Shown here: piece by piece, positions 31,497 through 44,600 of the stretch | Position numbering within the stretch: the stretch's first letter is position 1 | Layout of the letters: each line of letters starts with the position of its first letter | NCBI RefSeq assembly: GCF_037975245.1 | Contig: NC_092564.1 | Location: forward strand, 17,285,484 to 17,349,483 | Reading direction: 5' to 3' | Length of the DNA: 64,000 nt | Source: Apostichopus japonicus | Taxonomy: Eukaryota > Echinodermata > Holothuroidea > Aspidochirotida > Stichopodidae | Notes under the pieces: generated by a model | The model's database searches: none | What the model saw: only the letters and a program-made list of their open reading frames with translations | What the model was told of the DNA's origin: nothing | Made by a program: the position numbers and the translations under genes

Positions 31497-34360
31497 AACA
31501 CCAGTGAGAAAGTCATTGTCAAATGTATTTAAGAGGTCTGCTACGTTACTGGTTTAAAAAGGGATCCGTTGTCCTCCCCCCATTGGCAGAAAAGTTAAAA
31601 ATTATACAAAAAATACTAAGAGGAAATTTTAATCTGAAATCACTAAAACACGATTTGATGCAACAGACACAGTTGCTAAGCTGGAATGGAGTGTGGAAGC
31701 TGCAGTAACCGAGAGCTCAGCAAACATATCACATTTGAAAGGGATAATCCAGATGAAAGTTTTATTTGTGACTGATGCACACATTCTCTGCATTATGGTT
31801 CAATTTGCATTCACTTCATATGTATCAATTTTAAAATTGACAACGTTTTGAAGTTGACATGTTTTCTGTACCAAAAGTGAACTTGTAGCAAACAGGTGTG
31901 ATGTCATAGATGCACGCTGACAAAAATAATGTCTTCCTTTAAATTGTATATTTCTTTTCCGAAAATGGAATGCATTAACTACTGTCATTGGGGCATTGGT
32001 AACGTCACATTTCCCATAAGGCCTTCCAAGGTCAAGACGGAAATCATTTCCCCTCTTGAACTATCCTTTTCTTTGAACTATGTGATGAAGAATATCTACA
32101 ATGATGACATCACAGTGACATCACATCTTCTGTGATGCGCTTTCTAAAATAAGGGTCGGGTTTTTTCCTTTTAAGGGTCTTTTAAGTCAAAATTTTGAGA
32201 TAAATAGTCAGTTTGAGATAAAAAGTCAAAATTTTGAGATTTGGGGACACGTTTTTGCCCCCCTATTAATATTAAGCCTTCGTAAAAAAGAAATAGTTGA
32301 AATTCAATCAACCATATCTCAAATTAGGGAAAAGTTGTCAGGTGTCTCTGTAGGGTTTAGGTACCAAATATAACTTAAGACCACTTCCATGATGTTCTAT
32401 AAGGTTGTTGTATCATGGAGTATAGTTGGTCATGAAACTTGAATTGGTCATATGCAAGAGTACTGTGGAATGCTCATAGCCTCACAACTGGTTGGCAGCA
32501 ATCTACATTATCCCCTAGCAGTTAGCAGAGCAATGAGACTTGTAAATTTGAAAGTTATCCCCTTATCACAAATTCTTTTCACCATCCCAAAGTTTATTGG
32601 GAAAAAAAAAATTCAGGCACAGTGTTTTGGGACATTTTAAAGATTATTCATAATGACAGGTATACATACAACTCAAATTAATTTTGATACCTTCCAAGAC
32701 AATCAAAAACATTTGCATTTAAAAGAAAGAAAGAAAGACAATACTTATTATGTATTTTAAAGTCATTTTATTAATTCTGTCATGACAGAGTGTGATATAT
32801 CCAATGTCTTCTTGAGAAATGTTTTTTTGTTTTTTTTTAGCATATTTTATGTTGTACAGAATGTAAAGTTTTAAAACCTTCTCCTACCATTCCTAGCCGT
32901 AAAGCAAAAAAAGATAGTATTCCATTGACATTGTCGCTGATAGTTCAGTTGCTCTTTATTTCTTGAACTGTTATGTATTTTACCCGTCTGTTGGTAACCA
33001 ACTTGATTGAATACATTTGATAAGGCTATGAATAATGTACCAAATGTATGCGTGGTCAGGTACACACCTAATGTGCATACCTCTGAAATGTAATATCATG
33101 TTGCAAGTATGAGAAAATTGACACGTTTTTTTTTTTTTTTTTTTCTGTTGCGTTGTATATTATAATAGGCATTATTATCTAGCAGGTGCTAAGTTAAGGG
33201 TGGGGTGGTGCAGGGCAAGGTCAACAGGGGGGGGGGATTGAGATTTACATTGATCTAACAAAGGTTATGCCATTAAATTTTTGTATTTTGTTGTTATGTA
33301 GTCATGCAGAATGGAAGGTATTATGCCGTTGAAATATTGAGATATAAAACAGCATACCAGGGGGGGGGGGTGAGGGGGCAATTAATAAATAAATTAAGGA
33401 TATGAAGAAGAACCTCAACTCCATTTTCTGTCGTAAATAATATTTGATAAATATTTGAATATAGTAATGATATCAGTTTCTGATGTTGAGCTTATGGGGT
33501 GCTTTTAAACTTGAAACCAAAATTTCAGTTCTGTGTCATATCTATATCTATAAGCAAGCTGCATACTTCTACTTCTACATTTTCTGCTTTATTTTCTGTT
33601 AATTTTTCTTTTTCTTTTTTAATCAAAGAAGAGGTCTTCCATTTTGCTCAATTTCAAATTTTCTTTCTCTCTCTATCATAACCTTATAAAATATGTGTTA
33701 TAAATTATATGGAGATTATGTACTACGTACGACATCCTTGAATATACGAAAGGAAAAGTGTGAAAGATTATTATAACGTTGCTGTCCTCCGTACAATGCA
33801 TCATAATTATTTTTCATTTAATTTTTTATTGTATCTATAGCTTTGTTAACTTTGTTTCTATTCCAAAAAGATATTACCTGTAACAGGTGTAAACAAAGTT
33901 TCACCCGTTTCATGTTGAAGTAAAAATGTCTGAACGTCCAGATTTTCTTTTTTTTTCTCTTTTAAACAGTTTTTTCGTTACTCTTACTCTCACCTCCATG
34001 AAATCATGCTATCGAGTACTTTTTGTTGTGGTTCTTGCCAGGAGTTTAATGCTCTTCTAGACTTAAACTACTCGTGGTGGTAGGCATGATGAAATGAGTT
34101 GCTGGCATAATATTGTTTGTATCAGCTTTGTCACTTCTTGACCTATAAGAAGTGATTAATTGCCTTCTCATTTGTATTGTGTCATTTGTATTTTTGTTTT
34201 ACAACTTGTCACAGTAGTTGTTTTGTTTTTTGTCTATCAGAAACACTACTTGTCCTGTCTGGTGATTAATTCCATGTTACAATCCATGTTGACAATTGAC
34301 AATTCATAATCATGGACGTTAAATATGAATGTAAGAGACTGACTTCGGTCAGCTTGCGGC
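31497..34360. other. SLC39 3' UTR and downstream region
   Basis: AT-rich non-coding sequence. Overlapping AATAAA hexamers at 33,384 and 33,388 could end the SLC39 transcript, giving a 3' UTR of about 1.9 kb; this is a guess. Poly-T, poly-G and AAAG simple runs occur. No gene seen. Confidence 0.35.
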
Positions 34361-34525
34361 TTTGATAAGCCAATGAGGCTTCTTCACGAGTTCCTGCTTG
34401 CAGGAGGATCTAAAATACGTATATACAGGTACATACATACATACATACACACACACACGTACACACACATACACATATATTGTACATACATACATACATA
34501 CACACACGCATACACACATATATAC
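34361..34525. repeat. PLE-associated tail with (ACAT)n
   Basis: GAGTTCCTGCTTGCAGGAGG followed by ACATACATACATAC and CA-rich repeats, the same order as at 14,598-14,645. Probably the end of a dispersed retroelement family. Confidence 0.45.
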
Positions 34526-36571
34526 AGTACATACAATTTAGCTTCTTTCTTTCTTCTAGTCAAGATATCAGTTGGAATGAATGTACCTTTAGAGAGCAGT
34601 AAAGAGTGATTTGAACTTTTGATTTTGGTCGATATTTACAGGAATAAGATGACCGCCCTTGGAGCGATCAGTTCACACAGGACTAACTTTTTCCTTTCAT
34701 GTGTGTGTGCGTTTGTTTTGCTATCTGACCGAGGACTTGAACAAAAGAATTTCAGGTCCTCGGTTGTGATTTCTGAAGAATCACCACGTCCTGGGAAGAA
34801 TTCTATTGTATGGGGTATTGTTAAGGTTAGGGTATGTGGATTTGAACAATGGAAAATACAATGGGGTCCTCGGTCTGAATGTAATACAAACATGTATGTC
34901 TGTGTGTGTGTCTTTCATGTGTGTGTCTCTGCAATTTTTCAATAATTGGTAAGCGAGAGAGGTATCTTTTCCAGATTGTGCGTCCATTGCTTTAATCCAG
35001 TGAATACACTCTTTGTCTTGAATATTTTAATTAGCCAATTCCAAAAGATGTATCGCATGGTGCTGTTCTTTATCACATCTGTTCCTTAGACGTAACAGTA
35101 TAAAACTGAATTGGTTAATAAGAGGGCAAGGGAGGTCAAAATTTGTCCGTAAGAGGTACGGTTTTGAGGTAACCGTAACAAACAATTCTTCCTCTGTTGT
35201 GAAAACTGTAATAGTGTGAAGGGGAAGAAGGTACAGTAAGACCTGTTTATCAGAGGTTAAAAGTTTTAACGTACAAGATGAAGGGTAAAAAATAAGTAAT
35301 GGAGGGGGAAAAAGCAGTTCATCAGATGTGACAGATTTGAGGTAAAAATGACAAGGTGAAAGTGACAAGATTTGAGGAAAGAAAGATTGAGGTAGCAGCT
35401 GTTTATCAGAGGTTCAAGTTTCAGGTATAGGGTAAGAGGTTTAGCAATGAAAGGGGAAAAGAGGTATCAGTTTTTCACAGAACTACTTCAAGAAGTTTAT
35501 TCTGTTTTGTTCGATGGTGTTGTTAAGAGGCCATTATCATGCTAAATTGAATGAGGTACCATAAAATGTAAATTCAGTTATCTGCATTTCTAAAATATTA
35601 TTCGACATTTTACCAAAGTTAAGTTTTTTTTTTTTTATTTTATATCAAAATCATATCAATAAAACACTATGCATTAAATATTGATTTTTTTTTTCTTCAT
35701 GTTTTTACCCATATCAAGACTTTAAATGATCAAGTTTTCAAAACGTTGAGTTTTGAAGTTATAACAAAATTATGTGTGTGATTTATTAAAGTATGTACAG
35801 AGAAAGTCCTTGGTGAAAGTCAAGGGAATAGTGTTCAGTTAATTTTTAATGAACTTTGTATTTGAAGCGGTATTGTTATTGGTGGAGGTTGGTTGTTGTA
35901 CTATTTCCGAGGCACTGATATAGTTTCCATTCTGTAAGAAGTTGTGTCCTCTTTCATTTTTTAAAAGTCGCTCTCTTTTAGTTTTTTTTTTAACTGACAT
36001 CTTGTTGTGTATGTATTATGATCAAATGGTAAACTTGGGCAATTTGTAAACTGATGGTCGGATCAAAACCGCTGATGTCATACAAAAAATAATTATAATC
36101 AGATATTTGTTCGAGGTGTGGATATGGGGTGGGCAGGGGGAAGGGGTTTGTTGAGGATGTACCTTTGCAACCTCACACAAAATTTGCAGAGTACTTTTTA
36201 GCACAGCCTCTGCTTGCATTCAGACCCAAGGGAGGATGCTCTCAGACCCCCTAAATGAGGGGGGGGCTGGGGAATTCAGGACCACAACCCCCTTACTTGG
36301 TACACTCAGTCCTTGTCTTTACAAATTGCTAATTTTATAAAATGATGAATATATGATGTGACATAATTTTTTTGTGTTTCATGTAACAATCCTATATGGC
36401 TTTAAAAATTACCTACTAGATATATGAAGAGTTACTTTAAGCAGGGTCTCATGCAATCAAAGAAGTATTTAATATTGTCTATAAAGAAAACAAAACCATT
36501 CTCCAAAAAAGGCCATTTGGTATTTTATTCTGAGATGGATTAACATCAATGTGATACTAGTTAACTATGGG
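34526..36571. other. Intergenic, no gene recognised
   Basis: AT-rich sequence with runs such as GTGTGTGTGTC near 34,900 and a purine-rich stretch at about 35,100-35,460 with repeated 'tatcagaggtt'. No exon-like structure is supported. Confidence 0.35.
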
Positions 36572-37282
36572 CAAGGGCGGCGATCATGGGGGGGACGGGG
36601 GACATGTCCCCCCCAAATATTTTAGGTGGGGGGATATAATATCTAATATCCCCCCCCAATATTTGGTGGCATAGTTTTTTTTGTGCCTATAAGTAGAAAA
36701 TACTCGTAGAAAAATGCTTAGATGCAACTTACAAGGCCTGGGAAGTGCCATTTCCAGCGATCTGGGAGGAATTTTCAGCCAAAATTTTCTTTTACGCTTC
36801 GCGCCAACCATGGTGGCGCTACGCTTAGATAGTTTGCCTACAAGCTTCAATTTTCAATTTCTTTATTCCAGTATAAATTATAAAATTTATAAATAGGACA
36901 CATAAAAGTGATACATAAAAGATGTAAACATGTACAAAAATGAAAGCATGAACAAAAACAAGAAATAAGATAGAGGATGAGCAGTTTTAAAGATTAAAAG
37001 GATTACAACAGAGATTCTAAGAACCCATTTTGAATATAAATGGCTGCTCTGTAGATAAATGAGTTCTTAAAAAGCATAATTCTAAAAGATTTTCACCCCA
37101 CCCTTATTAGCAATTCCTAGCTACGTGCCTATCTAACCATGTCACAAATTGTTACTAATATCATTTGTATACAAAATATCACAAAGCGCCTGAAATTTGG
37201 GGATGAAAGTTGCTATGCGCCTGCCCCCAAGCAAATGTCCCCCCCCCCCACCCCAATATTTGAAAAAAAATCACTGCCTATT
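36572..37282 (+). mobile_element. 711-bp hAT-like element (GGCGGCGATC family)
   Basis: It starts CAAGGGCGGCGATCATGG and ends AAATCACTGCCTATT, with flanking 8-mers actatggg and attatggg (7 of 8). Interior blocks match the partial copy at 3,262 and pieces at about 15.7 and 16.8 kb, including the hairpin CGCGCCAACCATGGTGGCGC. A central stretch (about 36,850-37,130) is absent from the 3.2-kb copy and may be an insertion. No transposase frame. Confidence 0.6.
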
Positions 37283-38489
37283 ATTATGGGCTGACATGTT
37301 TAAACTGAAGCCAACTTTTTTGGGTGGTTTTGATATCATGTATGTTATTAGATACTAGAATCCCTATGACAATGTCATGAAGATTGCAACAACTCAGCAT
37401 TTTGCACTTTTAAAAAAAAAAGCTTGATTATGCAAGCCGAAAGTTTAACAGATTCAAGCTTAAAAAGCTGTATTGTAATAGAACAAATCTTTACCTGAGG
37501 CAAAAATGTTGTTTTCATTTACTCTTTTTTTCCTTTTTTTTCTTTTTTATTAAATTTGATCACAATTTAAGAGCGAAGCAAGTTGTTGAGATTAATCTCA
37601 GCCAATCAAAGCCTTGTTTGTTTTGTTAGTTTTACTTTGATATTTAAAAATTTAAATATTTAACAAAGGAGCTAACTTGATAAATAAATAACTCAAATAT
37701 TTTTATCAAGGTTTTTAAAAGTGCACAAGGTTTTGTAAATGGAATATATTGGGGCTATTTTATAAAAAAAAATTATTCATAATAAAAGGCTTACAAAAAG
37801 AAGAAAATAAGTCAACTTTGTTATTATTTTCTCCTCTATTCAATGTTTAACTTTATTTGACAATCAAATATGCATGCATGTGCTGAACATTCTCCTCAGC
37901 CCTCATGCCCTCACCCCCTTTCTTGCATGCATGCCCCCTCACCCTCTTCCTTGTCAAAGCATAGGGTGTCCATATGTGACACTTTCAAATGGCTGGTCTC
38001 TGAAATACCATGATGAAGTTCATTATTAAGACTGACAAAAAAATTCAGTCAAACCAAAATACTTGAAGGCTAACAATCAGTATAGTCCTCCAATATGCTA
38101 GCAAGTCAAATACTGGTCACCAGTGTCAATATGTGAAGTATTTTTTTCTCCCTGGGATCATCATCACCATCACCACCATCATCAACATCAGTTCAACCTC
38201 GGTTGACCATTATCAACATGAGGGGTAGGAGAAGTTGGCCGGACAACAACCTAATTTCATGCCCCACGACATCTGAGAATAATTTGTAAGGTCCAAAGCT
38301 CCGGAAATTTTTTTTATTTTTTTTATTCTAAATGTTAATTGGAGGCTATGCTGATGTCCCTTAAAAGAAGAAACTTCCAAAAATTGATACAATTTCCTTT
38401 AGCAGGAGTTCAACCACTCATCTATATCCTGGAACCTTCCATCTGTGCCATCCTCTGGTTCTGAAGTTCCCTCCTCTGTTGGTGTCGCA
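37283..38489. other. CCDC13 3' flank and 3' UTR
   Basis: The CCDC13 stop is at 38,490. On the minus strand, AATAAA hexamers at 38,327-38,322 and 38,318-38,313 could be its polyadenylation signal, about 165 nt after the stop. Otherwise AT-rich non-coding sequence with a CATCAT run near 38,160. Confidence 0.4.
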
Positions 38490-38649
38490 TTAGGATGATG
38501 TTTGTCGATATTGTCTGAGTCCAGTCAAGAACACTTGCTTTGTTTGTTCCATCATCTGTTGGTATAACTTGAGGTCCTCATCCTTGGACTGCAGGGTGCT
38601 CTGGAGGGCGGCCTTAAGGGCATTGTTTTCGTCAACCTGAATGGCTAAC
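38490..38649 (-). CDS. CCDC13: CCDC13 exon 15 (residues 662-714, stop)
   Basis: Acceptor tacttgaaacag|GTT, phase 2. It encodes [20 protein letters not shown] and the conserved C-terminus [18 protein letters not shown], ending at TAA (38,492-38,490). Confidence 0.95.
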
Positions 38650-41600
38650 CTGTTTCAAGTAAATAGAAACAGTATCAAGAACAAAATTCCCAATTAGAGA
38701 ACTACTCTCAAACAGAGTTAATATTCATAAACATATCTAAGTTGACACAGTTCCATGGTTATGGGCCACATATGTCTTAATGTGCACCCTGTGCATCGCA
38801 AAATGATCAAACTGCTATGCAAAATGAGTAAACTGCTATGCAAAATGATCAAAACGTTATGCAAAATGACCAAATTGTTATGCAAAATGACCAAATTGTT
38901 ATGCAAAATGACCAAATTGCTTAGCAAAAATTAATATGCAAAATGTCATAAACATCTCTTTTTAGTGAAATGAAATGTGTCTGCATTTTGTTACTTAGCA
39001 ACAGAAATGTTGCACAGATGGAAATTGAGACACATTAGTCATCCTTTTTTTTCTTTCTTGTTTACCGCACATTTGTTTTTCTTTAAATTCAGTCTCACAT
39101 ATGTTACATTAGAAGACAGTTTACCTTGATTGCAATTCATCTGTTGTTTCTTGAGAGACGCTGACGTCCTCTCGGAGGAGATCCTGTACACTAGACATTG
39201 CACTCACTTGTATCTTGGATGTCTTCTTTGCAGAGCCTGTAAGATTAAAGTAATTATTACGATTAATATGTGTAATAACTGTAAAAAATTGCCACCGTTT
39301 TACAGGGAAGTCGGTCACCACTTTCAGTGAGGTAAGAAATGAAAAAAACTAGCCCGAACAGCAAGGTTGCAGAACCTCAAGACAAGTTTTGTTAGTTCTG
39401 TTTTAGCTCCAGCTATATTCATTTCCAGCGATTGGTACATTGTCAGCAATACATCAATTAAAATATACACAAACCAAATTGAGATATACAGACGTATACC
39501 TGCTCTATACCTGCTCAAACTTCACAACAAATACTCTCTCTTTTTAAGCACACTTACCCAAGCGACATTTTACGCCTTAAAGCTGGTGTCATTTGCGACG
39601 TGAGTCAAAACAAACAAGCTACAATATGTGTCTTTCCTCCCCCTTTCTCCTTTTCTCCTTCCTTCCCCTCCCCCACTCCCCCATCCCTCCCCCCTTTGTT
39701 TGCATATTACCCACAGAACTTCTGAGATATAGCCTCAAGTCACACTAGTGATTGCTTTTCAATTACTAATTCCTAGGGTAAGTCTCCCACCCGTTCATAT
39801 AACAAAGACTAACATACCTTTACTGGTCTCCACTTTCAACCTATCCAGTTGTTTCTCAAATTGTGCATTGCGTTGTTTCAGTTCTGTAACTTGCTTCTGC
39901 GTGTCTGTCACCTTCTGATTACTTTCATCACACCTAAAGTAAGAAAAAAAAAAAGAAGAAATTTGCTTGCATTTGCTCCGTTTGTCCAGTTTGATAATTA
40001 AAATGTGCATATATTTTTTTGGGGGGGAGGGGAGGGGGGTTGGCACAGACCTGACAGGTTAATGTGAATTTAGTCCCAATCTACGTGACACAGCATCGAC
40101 AGACATACCTACTCCTTCGCAAAAAAATAGAAATATGAAATTACATGGGTGACAAAAGAACAGAAAGTTCTCCATGCCCCCTTGTCGTTGAAATACCCTA
40201 TCACAAGTAGGCCCCGCATACAAACTCCTCAAAGTCAACATATTTCACGTTCTCCCTTGCCGCAATCGTTCAGCAGGCCCTATATATGTATTTAGCTACA
40301 ATGCAATCTGAATAGACCTCTGCCAGACGAACAAACTCCAAAGTTGATTTTGGTCGTCCAACTAGAAATTTGGTCTTCTTGGACGATTGGACAACGGTTG
40401 AAATTTTGCCATGTGCTAATACAAGAAAGTTTCTGGAAAACGACATGTTTATCATTACATGGACGCACTCATAACTTTCCACTGACCTTCAGCTGGCGAA
40501 AAGAACACCAAAAAAACCATTCGGATGGATCTTTGAAAGACCAAAGTTACTAATAAGATAATCACCTCTGCTGAAGTACTTTGATGAGCTCCATGACTCT
40601 ATCTCTTTCTACTTCTGCAACCTGGAGGAGAGATTTGTACTCTTGGAACTGCCTGCGGACTTCCTCTGATGTTCCTGTCGCCATGGCAACCTGGGACATG
40701 CTTCTGTTAGCAAAAACAGACAGAAAATTTGACTTTCTGCTGGAATAAAGGACAATGAACCTGAGAGGCCACATACATTTATGTGTTGATTTTTAATTGC
40801 CCGACTGTGTTGGCTATAACACACATTTATGTCACTTGCCGACGTCAATATTTACAGGTGTGATATCACAACTTTCTAGTAACAAAACGTCATAACACAC
40901 TGACATCTTTTTTTGTTTTGTTTTTTATCACAGGCAAGGGCGTAGGAACCGGGGGGGCTGGGGGGGCGCTAGCCCCCCAGTGAAAAATGTGGAGGGGCGG
41001 AAGTATCATTCCGCCCCCCGCTTGGCAAGTCAGAAAACCCCTTTTTCATTTCCAAATGAGAAAAAAATCTCATTTGGAGCACCAGATTGCATCTAAGACC
41101 AGGTGAAAATACAAAATTAAGTTTACAAAATGGAGTGGGTGTTGAAGTGTGCTATATTGCACCAAATTGCATCTGAGGCCACCTGGAAATACAAAAAATT
41201 CCAAAGGGGAGGGGGACACCCCCTTCCCTTAGACCCCTCCCCCAGGCCAGCCATCAGTCTTCAGCCCCCCCCACTCAAAAGTACCTTCCTACGCCACTGA
41301 TCACAGGCCAAAGGTTTTTTTTTTTACCACAGGCCAAATGTTTTTTATCACAGGCCAAAGGTTTCCTTTTTTTTGTTCTTTTCTTCATCACAGGCCAAAG
41401 TTTGTTTTTTATAACAGGCCAAAGGTTTTTTTTTTTCACAGGCCAAAGGTTTTTTGCATCACAGGCCAAAGGTTTTTTTATTTTTCGTTTTTTAATTTTT
41501 TATCACAGGCCAAAGGTTTTTCTTGCTTCTTTTTTACCACAGGCCCAAGATTTGTTTTCGTTTTTTTTTTTTTTAATCACAGGCCAAAGGTTTTTTTGTC

Positions 41601-44600
41601 GTTTTCTTTTATCACAGGCCAAAGGTTTTTTTTTATCACAGGCCAAAGGGGTTTAGTGTTTTTCGTTTTTTTCTTAAACAACTTAATTGCTCTGCTTCTC
41701 AAAAAAAAAAAAATCAATGAGATGCCACCTGCGTTTAAGCTTGATTTTTTTTTTAAATGAAACAACTTGCAAAATATATTGTAATTCAGCACACAGTCTA
41801 GGGAATTAATTGCTATGACCTGAGATGACACATTAACTCGACTGATCTCAAGTGGAGAATGACTTGCAACAAATCCGAAAGTAACAGCGAGATGAGTGTA
41901 CCTGCAAAACCATATTACTTTTCTGATAGCACACATGCAAACTCCACTTTAGTAGGATTTAGGGAGGGGATACTACAGTATGCGTACGGTATCCATTTTG
42001 GCGACTGCATAGCGGGACATCCTCCATATTGTGTTAGTCTCTGCTATCTTACGCGTCCCAGAGGATACACACAATTTCCCCCAAAAAAATTCCAGATGTC
42101 TAGGTAATTTCGACAAAGTCGTAATAAATACAAAGAACAAAATTTCTGGATTGGGATTTGGACATCTTGCTACCAAAGTTTGAGAACAGGAAATTTGTCG
42201 ACAGTCACAGTCCTTCACCCATGATCTTACGAAGCTTAAATTTGGCTGCCCCCCCATTGACATCCATGTACCTACTACAATGTAGGGTGATTGATGTAAT
42301 CACTTTTTTCCGACAAAGGGGATGGGGTATTTAACCCCTCTATGTAGATCAACCCCCCCTCCCCCCTATCCAAGGTGGTGGAAAATTGACTTCTTATGTT
42401 CAGATAAAGTGAAAGTAATAATAATAGCAGTATCAATATTTGGCTCAATTAAGAGATAGACTATTTTGAGAAACAAAAATCAGGTTTGAATTCCGCTGCA
42501 AGACTGACACGAGGTAGGAGAACCAAGATGACAGAAAATTTGCATCATCAGTGGACTAAAATAAATGCAGTGGAGACATATTTAGAGCATGCTACGATAA
42601 TATATGTTATGTTAACTCCACCAAAAAAATGGTTCATTTCCTAATGTCACTGGAAATTGCAATATCCAGCCTCTGATTTCCTGATTTTAAACCATCAAAA
42701 AATGACTTCTCTGAGCAAACTTTGTCTTTTTTTATTTTAATATGAAACCTACCCCGTACTGGCTGGCCTCATTCCGTTCTGAGACGACACCCTGTTCAAG
42801 ACTGTGGTGTTCTCTCGACTCTGCCTTGAGGGCGTCCTCTGTCGAGAACTGGAGTAAACTGTCTGTCTAAAGTTCAAAGCAAAATAAAAATAAAACTGTT
42901 AGCAAACTGCTTATCCACTAGAGAGCCTGTGTAAGAGAATGTGTAAAAGTAAGTTGGCCTGCCCATTTCGATCCTAGCAGGATCTTCTTCAGAGGCTAAA
43001 TGATTAATAATAGTAACAGAAGGGACAAAAACATGCACAGAATACAGACAGGTTAATGAGCATGGTGAACACAAAGATATAGGTGGAAGGGGATTAGTAG
43101 ACAAGGGATGGAGAGAAGAATGAAAGAAACCAACAGGGGAAGAGGAGAGGTGGGAGATAAACAGTAGAGGGACAAAGAGAGGATTAAAGAAAGGAGGTAG
43201 GGACATTCTGTTACTGTACGTATTTGTCATTTAGCCTCTGAAGAAGATCCTGCTAGGATCGAAACATCAGGCCAACTTACTTTTACATATAAAGTTCAAA
43301 GCAATTGAAAAAGAGAAGACCATGTTCAATGACAGACATTGTTCTTTGGTTGAAGAGTATCCAATTAGAAACCACTGGCTGGTCAAAGGTGACAGTCCAA
43401 AAAAAATGGAGCTTTGACACTGATACCAAATATGTACAATATATCGAGCAAGGAAAGAACTTGTTCCATAAATGGGAAATACAGTGTGAGGGTTGTATTG
43501 GCACAGAGAAAACAGCCACCATATTAATGCACAACAATAGTTTGGCAATCTGAGGAATTATGTAATCATAAATTTGTCTCTAATTCTTGTGACAATACAA
43601 AACTCAAGTACCAATGTCACATTTTAATCTGCAGATATAAGCGCCTCACATTTTGCTTAAACTTGGCAAAAGAATTCTTCAGTTACACAAACTGTACCAA
43701 CAGAGGTAGCATTGATTTAACACGTTCAGAATCAGCGATGAATGGTGAAGCCCGTTGAGCAAGCACACACTTCATTGACAAAAAGATAAACTATAAAAAC
43801 AACAGAGGAAACACCTGTCCAGGCGTGAGGAGCATCTAATGCAAACAATTATAAAGATAAGTCTGATGGTAAATAAAAAATTATGAAAAAATCATTGACA
43901 CAAAAAAAAGGCTGGAGAGAAACCGAAATATTCCTTTTGTAAAGTAGAGATTTCAGGATGGACAAATCTTTATTAGTCACTAGTAGAGAAAAGTTTACTC
44001 TGTATCAGCTCCATAGAGATTTCTAAAACTGTGTTAAGTACTAAAAGGCAAGATGCAGTAATTACATTCCCAACATTTACATTCAAGTTGTTATCGGAGA
44101 CTTAAGGAGAGAATCTCTTTAGTTCTTACCTTGAAGATGGTGCAGGAGTATTCATATCGGACTTCAAAGGAGGTTGGGGAGGCATTGTATGTGAATCGAA
44201 CCTTGAAATAGATCGCTGTAAGGAAAAATGGGGGAAAAAATGTAAAGACAATATGTAAAAATGTTATTGTACATCAAAGTGTGAACTTGCCATTCAAATC
44301 TTCCTTTAAAAGAAAAGAAAAAAACTTACAAATCTTCCTTTTCCCCTTAAAGCCACACTTCCCCAATCTATTGGTCACAACCCATACAAAAAATACAATA
44401 AAAAAAAATGAGATGCACAGATTTACAGTGAGTTAATTGTGAGCCAGATAGCTGACATCAACAAATCTGATAGGTTCACAATGTGTCCACTGGAATTTAA
44501 CAGTAACCTTAATCCCAGCTAGCTACCACAGGGTTTATATAACTATGTGTGTGTGTATTTAGTCTGTGTGTACTGTTGCTTACAAACTTTCAATCATTGT

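Larger units (their letters stand above)
42890..43290. mobile_element. PLE-derived inverted element in CCDC13 intron 10
   Basis: Two inverted segments, 42,945-43,010 (minus) and 43,225-43,285 (plus), each with a hammerhead motif, flank a purine-rich core shared with 30,120-30,320. No coding remnant. The arrangement resembles the inverted arms of the PLE copy at 13.9-14.6 kb. Confidence 0.6.

Noticed and set aside
40566-40690. CCDC13 exon 12 starting at the acceptor tcccag (exon from 40,690)
   Set aside because: It would shift the frame relative to exon 11; the acceptor at 40,704 restores the conserved reading frame.
41338-41760. Phe-rich 140-codon frame
   Set aside because: Translation of the CACAGGCCAAAGG plus poly-T minisatellite.
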